Positions 1 through 7,600 of a DNA stretch of 34,099 bases are shown here, piece after piece (the first letter of the stretch is position 1; the number at the start of each line of letters is the position of its first letter). The stretch spans positions 17,629 through 51,727 of the forward strand of contig CAJOFV010000016.1 of assembly GCA_905233925.1 (NCBI GenBank), written 5' to 3'. The position numbers were made by a program, and so were the translations under genes. Origin of the DNA: Paludibacteraceae bacterium. GTDB lineage: Bacteria; Bacteroidota; Bacteroidia; Bacteroidales; Paludibacteraceae. The notes under the pieces are model-generated. The model did not search any database. It was not told the DNA's origin and saw only the letters and a list, made by a program, of their open reading frames with translations.

Positions 1-699
1 TTGTAATCGGCGCACTCGTCGCTATCGGTGTCGGCAAGATGTCATTCGGCGGACTCGGGCAGAACCTCTTCAACCCCGCACTCGTCGGGCGTGTGTTCCT
101 GCTCATTTCCTTCCCCATGCAGATGACTACCTGGCCGCGGCCGTTGGGCTTCATGACGAACTACATTGACGCCGCAACCGGTGCCACGCCGCTCGCTGCC
201 ATGAAACAAATCGTCAAGGGCGGCGACGCTTCAGCAATCAACAAACTGCCCGAATTATGGGATTCGTTCATCGGTCTGGTCGGCGGTTCGTTCGGTGAAG
301 TCTGTGCTGCGGCTTTGATTTTCGGCGGATTGCTGCTTAATTTTATGCCTTGTGTTTTTCCGGTTTTATCTCTTATAGCCGGACTGTACTATTATCATCT
401 TTTTTTACAAGTGGATTGGCACTCCCGCAGGCATGCACCCGCACATGTACATTCTCTATAGCCTCTGCACCGGCGGTATGATGCTCGGTGCCTTCTTCAT
501 GGCAACCGACTACGTGACGTCGCCGATGAGCGCGTGGGGTAAGATTATTTTCGGCGTAGGCATTGGCTTTATCGCGATGGTAATCCGTACGTGGGGGGCA
601 TATCCCGAAGGCGTTTCCTTCGCGATTCTGATGATGAACGCCTGTGTACCGTTGTTGAACAAGATTCGTCCGAAACGCTTCGGCGAGCAAAAGAAATAG
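1..699 (+). pseudogene. rnfD: Rnf electron transport complex subunit D, 5'-partial and internally frameshifted
   Basis: RnfD is an inner-membrane subunit of the Rnf ferredoxin:NAD+ oxidoreductase, which couples electron transfer to ion export. The gene enters from the left edge, in frame from base 3. The flavin-attachment motif is visible as [11 protein letters not shown], where FMN is linked to the Thr. The frame stays open to 461, but RnfD similarity is lost after about base 335. It resumes in another frame from about base 412 ([13 protein letters not shown], then GGMMLGAFFMATDYVTSP), running to the stop at 697-699. The segment between is AT-rich and reads [12 protein letters not shown], which looks like a DsbD-family membrane motif rather than RnfD. 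The distance between the flanking RnfD motifs is close to that expected from family members I remember. Without a frameshift or correction no full-length RnfD can be made. A base-calling or assembly fault is the main alternative. Confidence 0.85.
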
Positions 700-710
700 G
701 AGGATGAGTT

Positions 711-1316
711 ATGGCTAAACTACCCAGTACATTTATGAATATGGCCTTGTCGCTGACGTGCATCACGTTGGTGGCAGCCGCAGCGCTGGCAGGCGTTTAC
801 CTGCTGACGCAGGCACAAATTGAGCAGCAGAAGCGCGAAGCGCAGGACGCAGCCCGCATTGCCGTGCTCGCCGGACACGAAGACGGCATTGCCATTGAGA
901 CGCAGGCCGACGGCTTCGGCGGCGTTATCAAACTCATGGTCGGCTTTGACCCTGAAGGACACATCCTCGGCTACGAAGTGCTTGAGCAGCAGGAAACGCC
1001 GGGTCTCGGCACGCATATCGTCGAGTGGTTCAAGAACGCTGACAAGCCCGGACAGAACATCATCGGCCGCGAGGCAACAGGTCGTTTCTCCGTTTCGAAG
1101 GACGGCGGCGACGTGGATGCCATCACCGCGGCAACAATCTCTTCCCGCGCGTTCCTTGCCGCGATAAACGACGCCTATGTGCAGTTCAAAGCACAACAGG
1201 GCGAACAGGTTGAGGCTTGGACAGGCGCATCCAAAATGGTAACCGAAACGCCGGAACAGCCGGAAACACCGGAAACAACTGAACCCGCAGAAGAAAAGGA
1301 GGCACAAGATGAATAA
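711..1316 (+). CDS. rnfG: Rnf electron transport complex subunit G
   Basis: RnfG is the periplasm-facing flavoprotein subunit of the Rnf complex. The 201-residue product has one N-terminal membrane segment (about residues 9-32). An FMN-binding domain follows, with the motif DAITAATISSRA near residue 145, where FMN is attached covalently to the Thr of the family's S/T-G/A-A-T motif. The C-terminal tail is rich in Pro, Thr and Glu. The ATG is preceded by AGGAGG, one of the few good Shine-Dalgarno sites in the window, 11 nt after the rnfD stop. Its 3' end overlaps rnfE by 8 nt, consistent with translational coupling. The order D-G-E-A matches known rnf operons. Confidence 0.95.
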   Translation: MAKLPSTFMNMALSLTCITLVAAAALAGVYLLTQAQIEQQKREAQDAARIAVLAGHEDGIAIETQADGFGGVIKLMVGFDPEGHILGYEVLEQQETPGLGTHIVEWFKNADKPGQNIIGREATGRFSVSKDGGDVDAITAATISSRAFLAAINDAYVQFKAQQGEQVEAWTGASKMVTETPEQPETPETTEPAEEKEAQDE

Positions 1317-1893
1317 TGGTACAAAAACGCTGTTAAACGGCATTCTCAAAGAGAATCCGACCTTTGGTCTCGTGCTCGGCATGTGCCCGACACTCGCGAC
1401 CACCACTTCCGCCCTCAACGGTATGTCCATGGGCTTGGCGACGCTGTTCGTGCTCGTTTGCTCGAACGTTGTCATCTCGCTCCTCAAGAACCTCATTCCC
1501 GACAAGGTGCGTATTCCGGCATTCATCGTTGTTATCGCTACGTTCGTGACGTTGGTGCAGTTGCTTATGCAGGCCTACCTGCCCGCCATTTACAACGTGC
1601 TCGGACTCTTTATCCCGCTGATTGTGGTGAACTGCATCGTCCTCGGTCGTGCAGAGGCGTTTGCCGCCAAGAACACCGTCGGGCTGTCTGCATTGGATGG
1701 CATCGGTATGGGTCTCGGCTTCACGCTGGCGCTGACGGTGCTCGGTGCATTGCGCGAGCTGCTTGGCACAGGCGCTATTTTCGGCTGGCATATCTTCCCC
1801 GACAATTACGGAGCGCTTGTCTTCGTCCTTGCACCGGGCGCATTCATCTGCCTTGCCTACCTGATGGTTATCGTCCAACGCTGGATGAAATAA
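1309..1893 (+). CDS. rnfE: Rnf electron transport complex subunit E
   Basis: RnfE is an integral inner-membrane subunit that pairs with RnfA and contributes Cys residues to electron transfer across the membrane. The 194-residue product is almost wholly hydrophobic with about six membrane segments. It carries the family signatures NPTFGLVLGMCPTLA near the N-terminus and VVNCIVLGRAEAFA in the middle; the Cys residues in both are the conserved ones. The length is normal for RnfE (about 190-230). The start overlaps the end of rnfG by 8 nt and follows an AAAGGAGG-like purine stretch inside rnfG. I see no defect. Confidence 0.95.
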   Translation: MNNGTKTLLNGILKENPTFGLVLGMCPTLATTTSALNGMSMGLATLFVLVCSNVVISLLKNLIPDKVRIPAFIVVIATFVTLVQLLMQAYLPAIYNVLGLFIPLIVVNCIVLGRAEAFAAKNTVGLSALDGIGMGLGFTLALTVLGALRELLGTGAIFGWHIFPDNYGALVFVLAPGAFICLAYLMVIVQRWMK

Positions 1894-1929
1894 AATGAGA
1901 AAATGTAAAAATAAATAAATGAGAAAATT

Positions 1930-2523
1930 ATGGTTTACTTCTTGATATTTATTTCCGCGATATTTGTTAATAATATCGTCCTCAGCCAGTTCCTCGGCAT
2001 TTGTCCCTTCCTCGGTGTCAGCAAGAAAATCGACACCGCTCTCGGCATGGGTGCTGCAGTGACGTTTGTGCTCACGCTGGCAACCGTTGTGACCTACCTG
2101 CTCCAGAAACTGCTGATTCTCTGGCACATAGAGTTCCTGCAGACCATTCTGTTCATTCTCGTGATTGCCGCGCTCGTGCAGATGATTGAGATTATCCTCA
2201 AGAAAATCTCTCCGTCACTTTACGAGGCGTTGGGTGTTTTCCTGCCGCTGATTACCACGAACTGCTGCATCCTCGGTGTGGCTATTCTTGTGGCGAACGG
2301 CACGAACAAACTCCCTGTCGGCGCAGACCACAACCTGCTTACCGGCACACTCTTCGCGTTTGCAACAGCCATCGGTTTTGCACTCGCGTTGGTTATCTTC
2401 GCCGGCATGCGTGAACAGCTCAGCATGAACAAAGTCCCCAAAGCGATGGAAGGCACTCCGATTGCGCTCCTTACCGCCGGACTGCTCGCCATGGCATTCA
2501 TGGGATTTTCAGGAGTCGTATAA
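1930..2523 (+). CDS. rnfA: Rnf electron transport complex subunit A
   Basis: RnfA is the membrane partner of RnfE in the Rnf complex. The 197-residue product has about six membrane helices and typical motifs: NNIVLSQFLGICPFLGVS at the N-terminus and LPLITTNCCILGVAIL in the middle. They repeat the inverted-topology pattern seen in RnfE, including the conserved Cys residues. The length is normal. It lies 36 nt after rnfE with no terminator between, so it should be co-transcribed. In some relatives rnfB follows or leads the operon; here no rnfB follows, so rnfB and rnfC probably lie to the left of the window. Confidence 0.96.
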   Translation: MVYFLIFISAIFVNNIVLSQFLGICPFLGVSKKIDTALGMGAAVTFVLTLATVVTYLLQKLLILWHIEFLQTILFILVIAALVQMIEIILKKISPSLYEALGVFLPLITTNCCILGVAILVANGTNKLPVGADHNLLTGTLFAFATAIGFALALVIFAGMREQLSMNKVPKAMEGTPIALLTAGLLAMAFMGFSGVV

Positions 2524-2548
2524 TTCACATTTAACACATTCTAATACC

Positions 2549-3530
2549 ATGTTATTCAAACTTGCATCGGCACTTCACAAGGAAAAACTCGAACTACCTT
2601 TCGAGCCGGATCCGCAGTGGGTGGAAGAAAACCAGGTCGTTGCCGTCTTGAGCGGTGGCAGCGAAGCATTATTCCTTGAGAAGGTGAACAAGGGCGAAAT
2701 AACCCTTGACAAACCGATTTATCTTATTGCCGGCGAGCAGAGCAACTCGCTTGCCGCAAGTTGCGAAATATTAAGTTGGATCAATCAACATCACGGTCAT
2801 GGAGAGATTAGGACTCATCGGTAAGCCGTCGGATTGGCTTATCTCATCCACATTCGATGCGGACATTATCCGCGAAAAATTAGGTTGCGAACTGGTCGAG
2901 ATTCCCATTTCGGAAGTGCAGTCTCTCGGCGAAGTGGAGGAAGGAGAAAAAGGCGCGCTGCGCATCTACGAGCGCCTCAAGGAACTGGTTGCCAAGTACA
3001 ATCTTTTCGGTCTGACGCTCCGTTGCTTTGACCTGCTGACCGTTTGCAAGAACACCGGCTGCCTGGCGCTTGCCAAACTGAATGCCGAAGGTATTCCCGC
3101 GGCTTGCGAAGGCGATGTGCCTGCGTTGCTGACGATGGTTCTTGCGCACCGCATCACCGGCTGCTCCGGTTTCCAGTGCAATCCTGCCCGCGTGAATACG
3201 GAGAACGGCGAAATGCTTTGGGCGCACTGCACCATTCCGTTGAACATGGTGGAGAAGTACGAGTACGACTCGCATTTCGAGTCCGGCATTGGCATTTCCA
3301 TTCACGCAGACCTGCCGTTGGGTGATTATACGTTGGTGAAAGTGAGCGGCGACTTGAAGCGCATCTTTGCAGAGGATGTGCAGCTTGTCCGCAACCAATA
3401 CCAGCCGAATCTCTGCCGCACGCAGGTTTGGCTGAAGACGAAGCATGTTATTCCTTACCTGTTGTCGAATCCCATTTCGAACCACCACTTGCTTGTCCCG
3501 GGTCATCACGCCGCCGAGTTTGTCATTTGA
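2549..3530 (+). pseudogene. fucose/arabinose isomerase-like protein, frameshifted
   Basis: The two frames together resemble the sugar-isomerase fold proteins related to L-fucose isomerase (COG2407-like); the substrate is unknown. Part one starts at ATG 2549 and runs to a stop at 2824. It includes VVAVLSGGSEALFLEKV and NSLAASCEILSWINQH. Part two is open from about 2772 to 3530, first ATG 2799. It contains LGLIGKPSDWLISS, CLALAKLN, PAACEGDVPALLTM and a His-rich end (SNHHLLVPGHH). The parts overlap in different frames around 2790-2800. From family memory, roughly 25-30 residues normally separate the GEI and LGLIGKPSDW segments, so a short deletion as well as a frameshift is likely. It follows rnfA by 25 nt and ends at a terminator. 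Function in this strain is doubtful unless the break is a sequencing fault. Confidence 0.7.
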
Positions 3531-3568
3531 TTATTGCACAACACCGCAGTACCGCGATTCCTCCCAAC

Positions 3569-3597
3569 AAAAAAGTGCGACAATATCGCACTTTTTT
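3569..3597 (+). terminator. intrinsic terminator after the rnf/isomerase operon
   Basis: A perfect 12-bp stem, AAAAAAGTGCGA / TCGCACTTTTTT, with the 5-nt loop CAATA. The T-run is part of the stem, so it could act on either strand. It lies 39 nt after the isomerase-like stop codon. Confidence 0.85.
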
Positions 3598-3602
3598 CGT
3601 TA

Positions 3603-3640
3603 AACTTTCAACTTTCAACTTTCCACTTTCCACTTTCCAC
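3603..3640. repeat. short tandem repeat of AACTTTC type
   Basis: Seven-base units of the form ACTTTCA/ACTTTCC repeat about five times. The same kind of unit occurs at about 4060-4077 and, in coding sequence, at 30339-30395, so it belongs to a dispersed low-complexity family in this genome. Confidence 0.75.
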
Positions 3641-3648
3641 ACAAAAAA

Positions 3649-3680
3649 TTTGCGTATTCAAATTTTTTGTAGTACTTTTG
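3649..3680 (+). promoter_or_regulatory. Bacteroidota-type promoter with no recognised gene downstream
   Basis: TTTG at 3649-3652 and TACTTTTG at 3673-3680, separated by 20 nt, match the Bacteroidota primary-sigma consensus (TTTG at -33, TAnnTTTG at -7). Transcription would start near 3685 and run rightward. No clear coding frame follows for nearly 1 kb, so this either drives an unrecognised RNA or is a relic. Confidence 0.65.
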
Positions 3681-3863
3681 CACCCACCTTCACTCATTCA
3701 CTCCTTCACTCATTCACTCTGTATTGGGTGATTATTGGGTGATTATTGGATTATTATTGGGTGATTGACCCGAGAGAACCCCAAGAGTTACGTCCGTCTT
3801 GATGCGTACATCCGCGCATCCATCTACAAACAACTCAAAAACTCATGAATAATACATGGCCTT

Positions 3864-3975
3864 TGGCCCTATGGCCCTTGCCATAAACTGCATAACTGTC
3901 TATAAATCAGTAAAATACAGCATTTTTGCGTAGGGTCATAGGGCCAGGACATAATTCATATTGCATTGGCCCTAT
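3864..3975. repeat. TGGCCCTATG inverted repeat with a third copy
   Basis: TGGCCCTATGGCCC at 3864-3877 faces GGGTCATAGGGCCA at 3933-3946, a 13 of 14 match across a 55-nt spacer. A third copy, TGGCCCTAT, lies at 3967-3975. It may be the ends of a small non-coding element, but no target-site duplication is obvious. Confidence 0.6.
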
Positions 3976-4011
3976 CTTTCTTCGTTGATTACCCCGGCAT
4001 CCTATGCCGCC

Positions 4012-4066
4012 CGTTCACCCGTTCATCCGTTCACCCGCTCACCCGTTCATCCGTTAAACGTTAAAC
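4012..4066. repeat. 8-bp tandem array (CGTTCACC type)
   Basis: Five units of CGTTCACC/CGTTCATC/CGCTCACC from 4012 to 4051 are followed by two CGTTAAAC-like units. The same sequence, reversed, occurs at 31101-31129, so it is a dispersed intergenic element. Confidence 0.75.
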
Positions 4067-4210
4067 TTTCAACTTTTGTCCAGCTCGCGGCGCTAACTCG
4101 CCGCGTTCTTCGTCCTTTTTGCGCGTATGATTTACGCGCAGAGTCCACTATGCAAATCCCGCTTAACTCCGCTAAAGCATTGGCAAAAACAAAAAAAAAT
4201 GGCACAAATA

Positions 4211-4242
4211 TTTGCATGTGTCATTTTTTTGTAGTAATTTTG
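4211..4242 (+). promoter_or_regulatory. Bacteroidota-type promoter of the structured RNA
   Basis: TTTG at 4211-4214 and TAATTTTG at 4235-4242 with a 20-nt spacer. The surrounding T-rich context matches the other promoters in the window. The predicted start, about 4247, coincides with the first base pairs of the folded RNA downstream. Confidence 0.8.
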
Positions 4243-4245
4243 CAG

Positions 4246-4536
4246 CCGTAAACGTACGCCGGAGGGAAATGTCTCTCATTTTTAGGGTAGGTTTACGGAC
4301 ATATTAATAGCGTTTATTGACGCTTGTTTTGGTTTTACGAAATCTGGTAAATTTCTATTCCCCCAAGACAAGATAGTGCAATAAGCGTTCTCGTGGGTAT
4401 GTATTATCCGTTCGCGCCCTATTAGGCGGGAGGGGTGACATATCGGGCGTGAACGTTATTGTTTATTCTTGGGAAACGGTTTACCAGAACCTCGTAAAGG
4501 AGAATGAGCGTGGATAACATTCACGCTTTTGTTTTT
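4246..4536 (+). ncRNA. structured RNA of about 290 nt, upstream of the LRR gene; family not recognised
   Basis: The region lies between a promoter and a terminator and folds extensively. Helices found by eye: CCGTAAAC 4246-4253 with GTTTACGG 4291-4298; AGCG/CGCT at 4309-4324; TTTACGA 4334-4340 with TCGTAAA 4492-4498; TCTGGTAAA 4343-4351 with TTTACCAGA 4480-4488; CCCAAGA 4362-4368 with TCTTGGG 4467-4473; GTTCGCGCCC 4410-4419 with GGGCGTGAAC 4445-4454. The nested helices make a rod of about 170 nt capped by a GC-rich hairpin. A competing pairing is CAATAAGCGTTC 4379-4390 with GAACGTTATTG 4451-4461. It lacks the hallmark sequences of RNase P RNA, tmRNA and SRP RNA. A 6S-like RNA or a Bacteroidales-specific RNA family is possible; a cis-acting leader of the LRR gene is the other main reading. 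Confidence 0.6.
4507..4536 (+). terminator. intrinsic terminator at the end of the structured RNA
   Basis: The stem AGCGTGGA / TTCACGCT (8 bp, one G-U) with loop TAACA is followed by TTTTGTTTTT. It lies 96 nt before the LRR start codon. The 3' arm can alternatively pair with GCGTGAA at 4447-4453. Confidence 0.75.
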
Positions 4537-4631
4537 ATCTTTACGGACTTTAGAGCCCCAATTGACTTTATAAAACAAACAACAATATTAACCCTTTAAA
4601 AGTGCGCACGATACTTATAGTGTATTTGCTT

Positions 4632-7600
4632 ATGAGAAAAATCATTTTTACAATTCTCCTTACCATCGCAGCAAGTGTAGGAAAACTATTCGCTTATGAT
4701 GCCCAAATCGGTAATTTGTACTACAATCTCAGCACCATTTCCCAAACAGCAACGGTAACTTATAAATCCCTAACCGTATATTATCCTAGTAAATTTGTAT
4801 ATAACGAAAATTGGAATATTACTACTGTCGACATTCCAGCCTCGGTAACCTATGGCGGTACAACCTACACCGTCACTTCGATCGGTAGTAATGCTTTCTC
4901 TGGTTGCACCAGTTTGACCTCTGTTACCATTCCAAACTCCATCACTTCGATTGGGAAGGAAGCTTTCTCTGGTTGCTCTAGTTTGCCTGAGATAGGTAAT
5001 ATCTGTTATGCGGATAAATGGATTGTGGAAGTAACTGATAAAAACTTATCGACTTATACGATTGAAGAAGGGACTCGGGGTATTTGCAATAATGCGTTCG
5101 CTTATTGCAAATACATGACCACAATCACTATTCCCAACTCCGTTACTTCGATTGGCAATGACGCTTTCTATGGTTGCTCTAGTTTGCCCATTGTTGATAA
5201 TATCCGCTATGCAGACACATATTTAGTAAAGCTTGCAGATGAATCGTTATCTACATGTATAATCAAAGAAGGTACAAAATTTATTGGCAATAACGCTTTC
5301 TATGGTTGCACCAGCTTGACCTCTGTTACCATTCCCAACTCCGTAACTTTGATTGGTGAGCAAGCTTTTAATGGATGTACTGGTCTGACTTCTATTGCCA
5401 TTGGTAACTCCGTCACTTCGATTGGTTATATGGCTTTTTATGGTTGCGCCGGTTTGACTTCTGTTACTATTCCTAACTCTGTCACTTCGATTGGTGAGCA
5501 AGCTTTCTATGGTTGCACAAGCTTGACTTCCGTTGCCATTGGTAACTCCGTCACTTTGATTGGTGAGCGAGCTTTTAGAGGGTGTACCGGTTTGGTGTCT
5601 GTCACATTGGATGCAAATGAGATTACTAGCAAAAATTATTCATATGGTGGCGACAATGGTATTTCCAATATTTTTGGAACGCAAGTGCAAGAATATATTT
5701 TGGGAAACTCCATTACTTCAATTGGCAGTTATGCTTTCTCTGCTTGCACCGGTTTGACTTCTGTCACCATTGGTAACTCCGTCACTTCAATTGGCAGTTA
5801 TGCTTTCACGGGTAGCTCTAGCCTAAATTCTATACTATGGAATGCCAATGAATATGAGGTATTAGATTACGATCAAGGAGGAAGTAGTAAAGAGTTTGGT
5901 CCCTTTTATGATATATGTTCTAACATCACTTCCTTTACTATTGGAAATGAAGTTGAATCGCTTCCTGATTATTTATGCTACGGCATGAATAACTTGACGG
6001 ATATCAATTTACCAAATAGTGTGAAGTCTATAGGTGATAAATGTTTTTATGATTGTGTTGGCTTACGTAGAGTGCAATTGAGTAACCAATTAGAGCATAT
6101 TGGAGCATCCGCTTTTGAAAACTGCACACGCCTAAATACTTTGAACTTACCCAATACATTGACATACATAGGAATAGATGCCTTTAAAAACACACCATTC
6201 TATTCTTCTACCGGTGAATGGGAAAATGGTATGCGCTACATTGGTACGGTATTGGTTGAGGTAAATGAAGCAGAACTTCCATATTATGATTGTACTATAA
6301 GAGAAGGAACAACAGCAATTATTGATAGAGCATTTGCATATTGTCATATAGGTTCAATTACCATACCGGAAGGAGTCACGGCTATTCCAAATTATGCTTT
6401 TGAAGGATGTTATTATCTACATACTATTAAAATTCCTAATTCCGTCACTTCGATTGGCAGTGGGGCCTTCTCTGATTGCACTGGTTTGACTTCTGTTACG
6501 ATTCCTAACTTTGTCACTTCGATTGGCAGTGGGGCTTTCTCTGATTGCACTGGTTTGACTTCTGTTACGATTCCTAACTCTGTCACTTCGATTGGCAATT
6601 ATGCTTTTAGGGATTGCACAGGTTTGACTTCTATTACTATTCCTAACTCTGTCACTTCAATTGGTAGTGGGGCTTTCTCTGGTTGCACCGGTTTGACCTC
6701 TATAACCATTCCCAACTCCGTCACTTCGATTGGCGAGAAAGCTTTTAATGGATGTACCGGTTTGACTTCTGTCACCATTGGTAACTCAGTCACTTCAATT
6801 GGTAGTAATGCTTTTGAAGACTGTACAAGCTTACAAGAAGTTCATATTAGCGATATTGCTGCTTGGTGTTCTATTAAATTCAATGATAATCCTTTGTATT
6901 ACACTAAACATTTATATTTGAATGGAAAAGAAATTACTGGAGATTTGGTTATTCCGGAAGGTGTCACTTCAATTGGCAATGGAGCTTTCTACTATTGTGA
7001 CAAATTGACATCTGTTACTATTCCTAACACCGTCATCTCAATAGGAGAAAAAGCATTTTACAGTTGTCACAATTTGACATCACTAACCATTCCGGATTTG
7101 GTGAAGGCAATAGGTAGTGAGGCCTTTTGTAATTGCGGAATAAAATCTATTGTTATCGGAAATTCCGTTTCTAAAATTGGTGAATACGCTTTTAGACGGT
7201 GTTCTTTAACCTCTGTAGTATGGAATGCAAAAAAATGTGATGCCTATCATTATCATTATTCTGAATATATTCCAGAAGCCGGATATGATTGGGAGCATGA
7301 TGAATATGGACCTTTCTACTCATCAAATCATTATATTACATCATTTACATTGGGTAATGAGGTTAGAGAAATTCCCGATGGACTTTGCTATGGGATGTAT
7401 AATTTAACTTCTGTCAACATTCCTAATAATGTTGAGAAAATAGGCAAAATGGCATTCTCCGGTTGCGAAGCCCTTAAACAAATTACTATTGGCCATAATG
7501 TCAAGGAGATAAGCGACAATGCATTTGATGAATGCCCGAATGTAATGACAATCTATTCCTATCTGGAAACGCCGCCTGCAATCAATAATACTGTCTTTGC

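Larger units (their letters stand above)
3681..4210. other. gene-free stretch with simple repeats
   Basis: I find no credible gene here. It holds a CTTCACTCATTCACT duplication near 3688-3720 and three ATTGGGTGATT copies near 3723-3768. A TTG-initiated frame of 27 codons follows (ENPKSYVRLDAYIRASIYKQ), which I do not recognise and which may be a gene relic. A GGCCCTATG inverted repeat and an 8-mer tandem array come next. Longer frames in the ORF track are low-complexity. Confidence 0.6.

Noticed and set aside
1333-2127. 264-residue minus-strand ORF
   Set aside because: Antisense to rnfE and rnfA; low-complexity charged composition.
3428-4251. Small ORFs of 60-104 residues after the isomerase-like gene
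   Set aside because: They translate simple repeats (runs such as STFNFPLSTF and PVHPFTRSP), not folded proteins.
4618-4628. Promoter-like TGTATTTG just before the LRR ATG
   Set aside because: It mismatches TAnnTTTG, has no TTTG at the right distance that I could find, and lies only 3 nt before the start codon.
4602-4631. GTG 4602 as start of the LRR protein
   Set aside because: It adds ten residues before a complete signal peptide beginning at ATG 4632; the later start is the better fit.
4876-7210. CRISPR-like regular repeats
   Set aside because: The repeats have no unique spacers and keep a 69-bp coding phase for LRR units.
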